5,328 nt of DNA from contig JBGTLW010000364.1 of NCBI GenBank assembly GCA_041743835.1, positions 1 to 5,328 on the forward strand. The letters are read 5' to 3'. Position numbers and translations under genes: made by a program. This DNA is from JBGTLW01 sp041743835 (GTDB lineage: Bacteria; Planctomycetota; Phycisphaerae; Phycisphaerales; Phycisphaeraceae). Each line of letters opens with the position of its first letter. Within the stretch, counting starts at the first letter, position 1. Shown here piece after piece: positions 1-4,956 of the stretch. Below the pieces are notes generated by a model. That model saw only the letters and a list, made by a program, of their open reading frames with translations. It was not told the origin of the DNA and searched no databases.

Positions 1-1
1 G

Positions 2-307
2 CGATTCCGCCTGCCCGACACCGCCCTGCGCGTCGCGGGCACCGTCGTGCTGGACCTGCCCGGCAGCCTCAGCGAGGAGCAGCGGGCGCTGGCGCACTGC
101 GAGTTGATCGTGCATCACGGCAGCGAAACGCCCACCCGCCTCGTGCTCACAGCCAAGTTCCCCACCGCGTCCTTCAACGTGCCCATCGAGGCCGACACGC
201 TGGAGATCGAGGCGGCCGAGGGCGACTTCGGCCCGATCCTGGACCGCCTCCTCCTCCGCGACGCCGTGCTCCTGGAAGGCCCCGCCTCAACCGAGCCGGT
301 GCCTTAA
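2..307 (+). CDS. 3' end of a gene of unknown function (partial)
   Basis: The frame is open from the left edge to TAA at 305-307, giving about 101 residues of a protein whose start lies outside the window. A GTG at 47 is an internal valine rather than a likely start, because the frame continues upstream with similar composition. The visible part alternates hydrophobic and polar residues (for example TVVLDLPGSL, RLVLTAKFPT, FNVPIEADTLEIEA), which suggests a beta-rich C-terminal domain, followed by a short acidic/leucine stretch (GPILDRLLLRDAVLLEG). I see no membrane segment or catalytic motif and do not recognise the family. The last codons and the stop lie in sequence related to the repeat array that follows: AACCGAGCCG occurs at 289-298 inside the gene and again at 306-315 across the stop. 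The C-terminus may therefore have been altered by repeat insertion. Confidence 0.6.
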   Translation, partial: RFRLPDTALRVAGTVVLDLPGSLSEEQRALAHCELIVHHGSETPTRLVLTAKFPTASFNVPIEADTLEIEAAEGDFGPILDRLLLRDAVLLEGPASTEPVP

Positions 308-334
308 CCGAGCCGCGCCCGTAAGGAAGCCGTC
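308..334 (+). repeat. Degenerate copy 1 of the 27-bp repeat motif
   Basis: This 27-bp stretch begins directly after the stop codon of the upstream gene. It matches the copy at 342-368 at 22 of 27 positions, including the GAGCCGCG core and CGTAAG centre. It is the most worn of the direct copies. Confidence 0.6.
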
Positions 335-341
335 GCCTTCA

Positions 342-436
342 CAGAGCCGCGCACGTAAGTAAGCGGTTCCCCCCGCCATCCGAGCCGCCTCGTCCCCGAG
401 GCGGACCGCCGCGGGGACGCGGCGGTCCTGTGAAGG
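342..436 (+). repeat. Repeat unit A (long direct unit with two hairpins)
   Basis: The unit starts with the 27-bp motif (342-368). Its first 41 bp (342-382) match 517-557 with one mismatch. A second shared block follows: a perfect hairpin with arms CCGCCGCG/CGCGGCGG and loop GGGA (406-425), then TGTGAAGG. Unlike unit B it carries an extra insert of about 21 bp, which forms its own perfect 8-bp hairpin (CCGCCTCG/CGAGGCGG, loop TCCC, 385-404). The terminal inverted repeat is worn at the right end (GCGGTCCTG instead of GCGGCTCTG). No T-tract follows either hairpin, so they do not look like intrinsic terminators. Confidence 0.8.
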
Positions 437-441
437 CGCAC

Positions 442-457
442 AAGTGTAAGCACACTT
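442..457. repeat. Short perfect hairpin AAGTGT/ACACTT
   Basis: AAGTGT (442-447) and ACACTT (452-457) form a 6-bp perfect stem with loop AAGC. It lies in the less GC-rich spacer between unit A and the inverted motif copy. Its function is unknown; it may be part of a larger repeat element spanning 342-502. Confidence 0.4.
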
Positions 458-475
458 CGTAAACCCGAGAAAAGC

Positions 476-502
476 AACCGCTCCCTGACGGTCGCGGCTC
501 TG
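476..502 (-). repeat. Inverted copy of the 27-bp repeat motif
   Basis: Read on the minus strand this begins CAGAGCCGCG and ends GAGCGGTT. It matches the direct copies at 342-368 and 517-543 at 22 of 27 positions. With the copy at 342-368 it brackets a 161-bp segment (342-502) whose ends are imperfect 27-bp inverted repeats. Confidence 0.75.
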
Positions 503-516
503 TTGTTTGGCCTTAT

Positions 517-590
517 CAGAGCCGCGCACGTAAGTAAGCGGTTCCTCCCGCCATCCGGTCCGCCGCGGGGACGCGGCGGCTCTGTGAAGG
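517..590 (+). repeat. Repeat unit B with 9-bp terminal inverted repeats
   Basis: This is the cleanest copy. CAGAGCCGC at 517-525 is mirrored by GCGGCTCTG at 576-584, giving a compact 68-bp element with perfect 9-bp terminal inverted repeats. It contains the same CCGCCGCG/CGCGGCGG hairpin (560-579) as unit A and ends with the shared TGTGAAGG tail. The small size, inverted ends, internal palindrome and second copy in the same gap resemble REP or MITE elements that are mobilised in trans. No transposase gene is in the window. Confidence 0.75.
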
Positions 591-615
591 TGGGCGCGGG
601 TCGTACAAGGCCGCC

Positions 616-629
616 GCAGCTCTGTTAAG
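616..629 (+). repeat. Leftover right end of a repeat unit
   Basis: GCAGCTCTGTTAAG matches the right end of unit B (576-589) at 12 of 14 positions. No matching left part is seen directly before it, so this looks like a decayed or truncated copy. Confidence 0.4.
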
Positions 630-660
630 ACTTCGCAAGCGTCCCCCGCACGCGGCACGA

Positions 661-666
661 TATCAT
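661..666 (+). promoter_or_regulatory. Possible -10 box of ppk1 (TATCAT)
   Basis: TATCAT matches the -10 consensus at 5 of 6 positions and ends 9 bp before the ppk1 ATG. If used, transcription would start within a few bases of the start codon and give a leaderless or nearly leaderless mRNA. No good -35 lies at 16-18 bp; TTCGCA at 632-637 is too far away (23 bp). Confidence 0.25.
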
Positions 667-675
667 GGCGGGGTT

Positions 676-2895
676 ATGAAACGCCAAGCCACACCCGCCT
701 TCAATCCCGGCATCGAGTCGGACACCACCAGCCAGACCCCGGCCGCGGCACCCCAACCCGGCGAGTTCCTCAACCGCGAGCAGAGCTGGCTGGAGTTCAA
801 CAAGCGTGTGCTGCACGAAGCACTCGACGAGCGCACCCCGCTGCTCGAGCGCGTCTCCTTCCTCGCGATCTTCAACGCCAACCTCGACGAGTACTACCAG
901 AAGCGTGTCGGCGGGCTCAAACGTCAGATCGCTGCGGGCGTGCAGACGCGCACCATCGACGGGCTGTCCGCGGGCGAGCAGATCAAGATGATCCGCGAGG
1001 CGATCCTGCCGATGCTCCGCGCACAGGCCGACTGTTACAAGAAGCAGATCAAGCCCGCCTTGGCCGAGCAGGGCATCCACCTGTTGAGCTGGGACGAGCT
1101 CAACGAAGCGCAGCGCGACAAGGCGTCACGCTACTTCCAGCGCAACCTCTTCCCCGTGCTCACGCCGCTGTCCATCGACCCCGGCCACCCGTTCCCGTTC
1201 ATCTCCAACCTCAGCACGTCGCTGGGCGTGCTGCTGCGATACCCGCACGAGGCCGGCACACCCGACGATGCGCAGGGCGACGAGGCGGGCGACCGCTTCG
1301 CGCGGGTGAAGGTCCCGGCCATGCTGCCGCGCTGGGTCCCGCTGGAGACCAACGAAGCCACCGGCGCGTACCACTTCGTGAGCCTCGAAGAGATCATCCG
1401 CCAGCACCTGGACCAGCTCTTCGAGGGCATGGTCATCGAGACCGTCGAGCCGTTCCGCATCACCCGCAACGCGGACGTCGAGCGCGACGAGGACGACACC
1501 GAAGACCTGCTGGAGCTGATCGAGCAGGAGCTGCGCGACCGGCGGTTTGCACGCGTCGTCCGGCTGGAGACCGACGACAGCCCCTCGCTGCCGATCAATC
1601 AGTTCCTCATCCGCGAGCTGGACCTGCACCGCGAGGACGTGTACCAGATGCCGGGCCTGCTGGACTACACCCCGCTGTGGGCGATCCACGGGATCAACCG
1701 CCCGGACCTCAAGCAGGAGCCGTGGAACCCGATCGTCCCGCCCCGCCTCGCCGACCACGACGCGAGCATCTTCTCGGTGATCCGCCAGGGCGACGTGCTG
1801 GTCCACCACCCCTACGAGAGCTTCTCCGCCAGCGTCGAACGCTTCATCCGCAGCGCCGCGTCGGACCCCAAAGTCGTGGCGATCAAGCTGACGCTGTACC
1901 GCACGGGCGACGAGTCGCCCTTCATCCCCGACCTCATCCGGGCCGCGGAAGCCGGCAAGCAGGTCGTCGTGCTCGTCGAGCTCAAGGCCCGCTTCGACGA
2001 GCACCGCAACCTCGCGCTGGCGCAGCGGCTGGAGAAGCACGGCATCCACGTGGTGTACGGCATGGTGGGGCTCAAGACGCACACCAAGACCTCCCTGGTC
2101 GTCCGACGCGAGGCCGAGGGCATGCGCTGCTACGCCCACATCGGCACGGGCAACTACCACGCCAAGACCGCCAACCTCTACACGGACCTCGGCCTGCTCA
2201 CCTGCGACCCGCGGATCACCACGGACCTCACCGAGCTGTTCCACTTCATCACCGGGCGGGCGATCAAGAAGGACTTCAAGCACCTGCTGATCGCGCCGAT
2301 CAACATGCGTCGGCGGTTCGAGGCGATGCTCGACCGCGAGATCGACAACGCCGAGGCCTGGCGCAAGCGCGGCAGCGACCCCGACGACCCCAACCGCCCG
2401 CGCATCACCGCGAAGATGAACTCGCTCGAAGACATGAAGATCATCCGCCGGCTTTACGAGGCGAGCAACGCCGGGGTGAAGATCGAGCTGGTCATCCGCG
2501 GGTTCTGCGTGCTCCGCCCGGGCGTGCCGGGGATGAGCGAGAACATCAGCGTCATCAGCGTCATCGGCCGGTTCCTCGAACACTCGCGCATCTACCGCTT
2601 CCACAACAACGGGGAACCCGAGTTCTACATCGGCTCGGCCGACTGGATGTACCGCAACCTCAACAACCGCGTCGAGTGCATCACCCCGATCTACGACCCC
2701 AACCACCAGGCCCGGCTGCAAAAAATCCTCGACCTCTCGCTGCAAGACCAGCGGCAGGCGTGGGACATGCAGCCCGATGGCACCTACATCCAGCGCCGGC
2801 CCCCGGCCGACGCGGACCCACGCAGCGTCGCGGTGATCGGCACGCAAAAAGCGCTCATGAACCTGACGCGCCAGCGGGCCGCGGAAGCGGAGTGA
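676..2895 (+). CDS. ppk1: Polyphosphate kinase 1
   Basis: PPK1 reversibly transfers the gamma-phosphate of ATP onto polyphosphate through a phosphohistidine intermediate. The 739 residues are slightly above the usual 690-720. After an Ala/Pro-rich leader of about 30 residues, the N-terminal domain opens with FLNREQSWLEFNKRVL (31-46) and NANLDEYY (67-74), with Asn69 at the position of E. coli Asn45. Catalytic positions match E. coli with a constant +34 offset: Arg409 in LTLYRTGDESPF (R375), Arg439 in ELKARFDEH (R405), His469 in GLKTHTK (H435, the phosphorylated histidine) and His488 in YAHIGTGNYH (H454). An acidic insert (about residues 196-206) follows LLRYPHEAG. No Shine-Dalgarno sits at proper spacing: the GGGG at 670-673 is 2 bp from the ATG. 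The start is supported mainly by the distance to the conserved N-terminal motif. No partner gene such as ppx is adjacent. Confidence 0.97.
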   Translation: MKRQATPAFNPGIESDTTSQTPAAAPQPGEFLNREQSWLEFNKRVLHEALDERTPLLERVSFLAIFNANLDEYYQKRVGGLKRQIAAGVQTRTIDGLSAGEQIKMIREAILPMLRAQADCYKKQIKPALAEQGIHLLSWDELNEAQRDKASRYFQRNLFPVLTPLSIDPGHPFPFISNLSTSLGVLLRYPHEAGTPDDAQGDEAGDRFARVKVPAMLPRWVPLETNEATGAYHFVSLEEIIRQHLDQLFEGMVIETVEPFRITRNADVERDEDDTEDLLELIEQELRDRRFARVVRLETDDSPSLPINQFLIRELDLHREDVYQMPGLLDYTPLWAIHGINRPDLKQEPWNPIVPPRLADHDASIFSVIRQGDVLVHHPYESFSASVERFIRSAASDPKVVAIKLTLYRTGDESPFIPDLIRAAEAGKQVVVLVELKARFDEHRNLALAQRLEKHGIHVVYGMVGLKTHTKTSLVVRREAEGMRCYAHIGTGNYHAKTANLYTDLGLLTCDPRITTDLTELFHFITGRAIKKDFKHLLIAPINMRRRFEAMLDREIDNAEAWRKRGSDPDDPNRPRITAKMNSLEDMKIIRRLYEASNAGVKIELVIRGFCVLRPGVPGMSENISVISVIGRFLEHSRIYRFHNNGEPEFYIGSADWMYRNLNNRVECITPIYDPNHQARLQKILDLSLQDQRQAWDMQPDGTYIQRRPPADADPRSVAVIGTQKALMNLTRQRAAEAE

Positions 2896-2906
2896 GGCGG
2901 CACGCT

Positions 2907-2942
2907 GCTCGCGGTTACTCCGCGGCGGTGTCGGCCGCGAGC
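2907..2942. terminator. Possible hairpin between convergent genes
   Basis: GCTCGCGG (2907-2914) and CCGCGAGC (2935-2942) form a perfect 8-bp stem with a 20-base loop. It starts 12 bp after the ppk1 stop and includes the stop and last codons of the convergent minus-strand gene. It could act on both transcripts, but the loop is large, no T-tract follows, and such palindromes arise easily in GC-rich DNA. Confidence 0.2.
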
Positions 2943-3655
2943 TCGCCGCGCTGGTAGAGCGCCTTGATGTCGGCCTGGATGTCGGAAGTGATCTTCAGCC
3001 GCGCGTGGCCCAGCGTGCCGGTGACCTCCAGCGACCGCGCCAGCACGCGGGCCTGCTCCCAGGTGAGTTCGTAGATCAGCGTCTCGTTGTCCTTGCGGGT
3101 GCTGGCGGTGGCGCCGGTGCTCGACCGCTTGTGGATGCTGCTGTAGGACGCGGGGGTCAGGGTCATCGGCTCCTCGCCGCCGAGGTCCAGGACCAGCGGC
3201 GTGGTCGCGTTGTACACACCGCCCGAGCCGGTCGTCTGGATGAACGCGGTCAGTTTCTCGGGCGGGCCCGCCTGCGTCTCACCGGGGAAAGAGTACGCCA
3301 CCGAGAACCAGTGGTCCGCCCGCGACCCGTGCGTGATCGCCAGCTTCTCGGGCTTGGAGCGGACGACGGTGCGCTGCGACTTCTTGTCGAACTTCGACTC
3401 GATCAGCGCCCGCTTGGTTTCCACCGCCTCGCCGCTGACGGTGATACCCGCGAGCTGTTCGAGCTGCTGCTTCTCCGCGGCCAGGTCCTCGGACTTGCTC
3501 TCAAGCTGCTTGAGGCGGGCCTCGAGCTCCGCGACCTGCTGGCGCAGCGCCTGGTTCTCAGCGCGGAGGCGTTGGAGTTCCGCGGCGGCATCCTGCTCAC
3601 CCATCGCGGGCAGGGCGAACACCAGAGCGATCAGCAGGGCGGCGTGTTTCATCAT
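2915..3655 (-). CDS. Secreted coiled-coil protein of unknown function
   Basis: The 246-residue product begins with a classical signal peptide: MMKH, a hydrophobic core (AALLIALVFALP, 5-16) and a likely cleavage site after AMG (17-19). No lipobox cysteine is present, so the mature protein should be soluble in the periplasm or outside. Residues 23-70 are an Ala/Leu/Glu/Gln-rich heptad region typical of a parallel coiled coil. The remainder (about 75-235) looks like a beta-rich domain with HWFSVAYSFPG, PLVLDLGGEEP and a C-terminal ELTWEQARVLARSLEVTGTLG segment. I do not recognise the family. Two ATGs are adjacent (3655 and 3652) with only a weak GAG upstream, so the start could be either. It lies 44 bp downstream of the zinc-ribbon gene on the same strand and is probably co-transcribed with it. 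It converges on ppk1 with a 19-bp gap. Confidence 0.85.
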   Translation of the reverse strand: MMKHAALLIALVFALPAMGEQDAAAELQRLRAENQALRQQVAELEARLKQLESKSEDLAAEKQQLEQLAGITVSGEAVETKRALIESKFDKKSQRTVVRSKPEKLAITHGSRADHWFSVAYSFPGETQAGPPEKLTAFIQTTGSGGVYNATTPLVLDLGGEEPMTLTPASYSSIHKRSSTGATASTRKDNETLIYELTWEQARVLARSLEVTGTLGHARLKITSDIQADIKALYQRGELAADTAAE

Positions 3656-3699
3656 AATTTCTCGCAGGGTTCAGGGCGGCGGCGTGATGCGGGTCGGGG

Positions 3700-4131
3700 C
3701 TATTGACGCGGGGGCAGGTCCTGCAATCCTAACGGATCGCCGGGGACGTTGAAGCGGGAGGGCTTGATCTTTGCGCCTTCGTGGATGATGGCCGCGGGCG
3801 CGGTGAGGTCGCTGTGCCATTGGCACTTTGGGCCGAGGATGGCGGTCTTGCCGGAGATGACAAACTTGGCTTCGAGCACGCCGTCGCACTCGATCCCGCC
3901 GTGGGCCTCGACGCCCTTGGCGACCATGAGCCTGCCCTTCTTCTGGATGGTGACCTTGCCACAGGTGCGCAGCTCAACCAATCCAGCTCGGAGGCGATCG
4001 ACCACGATGTCCTCGACGATCAGGGGCTTGTTGCAGCCCGGGCACGACGTGGACTGGGTGCGACCGCCGACCTCGAACCGGTGCTTGCAGTGGTAGCACT
4101 GCACCGTGCGTGGGCCGGTGTTGCGGGCCAT
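3700..4131 (-). CDS. Zinc-ribbon protein with bactofilin-like beta domain
   Basis: The product has 143 residues. Near the N-terminus CYHC (12-15) and CPGC (30-33) form a CxxC-x14-CxxC zinc ribbon. Residues 47-121 then show short alternating beta strands with regularly placed glycines (CGKVTIQKKGRLMVAKGV, GGIECDGVLEAKFVISGKT, APAAIIHEGAKI), the pattern of the bactofilin (DUF583) right-handed beta-helix. No signal peptide or membrane segment is seen, so it should be cytoplasmic. The ribbon could bind a protein, nucleic acid or simply zinc; the sequence does not say. The start is ATG at 4131, with AAGGA at 4148-4144 as a distant Shine-Dalgarno (12-bp spacing). A second, plain bactofilin gene lies upstream on the same strand (4783-4373), and the exported coiled-coil gene follows 44 bp downstream. 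The bactofilin assignment is weaker here than for the neighbour because the repeats are fewer and less regular. Confidence 0.85.
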   Translation of the reverse strand: MARNTGPRTVQCYHCKHRFEVGGRTQSTSCPGCNKPLIVEDIVVDRLRAGLVELRTCGKVTIQKKGRLMVAKGVEAHGGIECDGVLEAKFVISGKTAILGPKCQWHSDLTAPAAIIHEGAKIKPSRFNVPGDPLGLQDLPPRQ

Positions 4132-4372
4132 GGGTTAGGACGTTCCTTCTGCGGACGCGCACCGCTGGGCGCGCGCATGACAGAACAGCGACCGGCGGCG
4201 GTGCATCACTGACACGCGGTGTCGCGTGGGGGGTCAGTCGGCGTGTGGGTTCAACGCCCGCCCGCCAGGTCCGCGGGTTGGCCACGCGCACCATAGCGCT
4301 TGGCTTTGGGGCATCTCACGCACAGGGTTCGACTGGCTCACGCGCATCGTGGGTCCTCGCACCGCGGGCCGA

Positions 4373-4783
4373 TCACTTCTTGTCCTGACCACCCTGGCCC
4401 TGGGGCGCCTGCGGGGGCGTAGCCGGGCCGCCGGCCGGGGCGCTCTTCTTCGCCGCATCGGGCCCGACCGCGCACATGCCGTAGAACGACGCGCCCTCGG
4501 TCATCACCATCTTCGCCGCGGTGATGTCGCCCTTGACCACGCCGCTGCCGTTGAGCCGAACCGTATCGCTCACCGTCACGTTGCCCTCGATCCGCCCGTC
4601 GATGGCCGCGGCCCCGACCTCAACGTCGGCCTTGCACATCGCGTTCTGGCTGATCTGCAGCTCGCCCTTCCCAGCGATGCTCCCGTCGAACTTGCCGTTG
4701 ATCTTCGCCACCCGGTCAAACCTCAGCTTGCCCTCGAAGTGCGAATCCGCGCCGACCACGGTCATATCACCTGTTTCTGCCAT
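4373..4783 (-). CDS. Bactofilin (polymer-forming cytoskeletal protein)
   Basis: Bactofilins self-assemble into nucleotide-independent filaments, often at the membrane, and serve in cell shape, stalk or envelope organisation. Of 136 residues, 8-106 show the family's beta-helix repeats: TVVGADSHFEGKL, AKINGKFDGSI, ELQISQNAMCKADV, AAIDGRIEGNVTV, VRLNGSGVVKGDI and the end motif EGASFYG (96-102). The tail (107-136) is disordered, rich in Ala/Pro/Gly/Gln and ends in KK. Such short tails flanking the core are usual. The start is placed at ATG 4783 because GGGAG lies 9 bp upstream (4797-4793) and the domain begins at once. An in-frame GTG at 4837 would add 18 residues without a family match. A hairpin abuts the Shine-Dalgarno. 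The gene is divergent from the secretin-like gene (173-bp gap) and 241 bp upstream of the zinc-ribbon gene. Confidence 0.92.
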   Translation of the reverse strand: MAETGDMTVVGADSHFEGKLRFDRVAKINGKFDGSIAGKGELQISQNAMCKADVEVGAAAIDGRIEGNVTVSDTVRLNGSGVVKGDITAAKMVMTEGASFYGMCAVGPDAAKKSAPAGGPATPPQAPQGQGGQDKK

Positions 4784-4792
4784 GACAATCTG

Positions 4793-4797
4793 CTCCC
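4793..4797 (-). promoter_or_regulatory. Shine-Dalgarno site that sets the bactofilin start
   Basis: On the minus strand this reads GGGAG, 9 bp before ATG 4783. It supports that start over the longer GTG at 4837, which has no comparable site at a usual distance. Confidence 0.6.
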
Positions 4798-4812
4798 GCG
4801 CCGTAGCGGCGC
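4798..4812 (-). promoter_or_regulatory. Hairpin abutting the bactofilin ribosome-binding site
   Basis: On the minus-strand transcript, GCGCCG and CGGCGC form a perfect 6-bp all-GC stem with loop CTA, ending exactly where the GGGAG begins. It could hinder ribosome loading or protect the 5' end. It lies outside the coding region if the 4783 start is right. Confidence 0.3.
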
Positions 4813-4877
4813 ATCGAATAACAAACGCGCCGCCCACCTCGGGCGCCGCAAGCTGCCAAGTTTAACCGGGTTGGGGG

Positions 4878-4906
4878 TTCAGATTTGGGTGCCGGGCGGG
4901 TACAAT
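4878..4906 (+). promoter_or_regulatory. Likely sigma-70-type promoter of the secretin-like gene
   Basis: TTCAGA (4878-4883, 4 of 6 to the -35 consensus) and TACAAT (4901-4906, 5 of 6 to the -10) are separated by exactly 17 bp. Transcription would start near 4913, leaving a leader of about 44 bases that contains the GGAG Shine-Dalgarno at 4946-4949. This is the best promoter match in the window. Confidence 0.45.
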
Positions 4907-4956
4907 CCATCGGCCCCCGTCACTGGCCTGCGATTTCCTGCCCCCGGAGCCGCGAT

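Larger units (their letters stand above)
308..629. repeat. Intergenic array of REP/MITE-like repeats
   Basis: Nearly all of the gap between the upstream gene and ppk1 is repeat. It holds four copies of a 27-bp motif of form CAGAGCCGCG-N6-AGNNAGCGGTT (308-334, 342-368 and 517-543 direct; 476-502 inverted), two copies of a longer direct unit, GC-rich perfect hairpins, and a leftover unit end at 616-629. Inverted repeats are nested: GCCTTCACAG at 335-344 pairs with 428-437, and CCTTCACAGAGCCGC at 336-350 pairs with 576-590. The only long open frame across it (minus strand, 287-658) is repeat-encoded and looks spurious. Similar GAGCCGCG-type intergenic repeats are, from memory, common in planctomycete genomes; I could not check that here. 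Confidence 0.8.

Noticed and set aside
385..425. Intrinsic terminator for the upstream gene
   Set aside because: Two perfect hairpins are present, but neither is followed by a T-tract, and one of them recurs identically in the other repeat unit, so they belong to the repeat family.
308..629. CRISPR array
   Set aside because: Copies differ in orientation and spacing, spacers are not of uniform length, and the repeats carry inverted ends typical of REP/MITE elements. No cas gene is present.
287..658. Open frame of 123 codons on the minus strand
   Set aside because: It is made almost entirely of the repeat units and palindromes, has no credible ribosome-binding site and overlaps the end of the upstream gene. 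Peptides of this type are repeat translations.
1126..2847. 573-codon open frame on the minus strand
   Set aside because: It is antisense to ppk1, whose conserved residues are unambiguous. The peptide is rich in Val/Asp/Ala/Arg, as expected from the antisense of GC-rich coding DNA.
1677..2957. 426-codon open frame on the plus strand
   Set aside because: It is an out-of-frame shadow of ppk1, dominated by Arg/Pro/His/Ala.
3005..3752. Plus-strand open frames opposite the coiled-coil gene
   Set aside because: Their peptides are Arg/Gly/Leu-rich antisense products, whereas the minus frame has a signal peptide and heptads.
4245..4261. tRNA T-arm-like sequence (GTGGG-TTCAACG-CCCGC)
   Set aside because: No matching acceptor stem, D arm or anticodon arm can be placed around it, and no CCA lies at the right distance.
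4784..4837. Longer bactofilin start at GTG 4837
   Set aside because: The added 18 residues do not resemble bactofilin tails, the coding would run through the hairpin, and the better Shine-Dalgarno serves ATG 4783.
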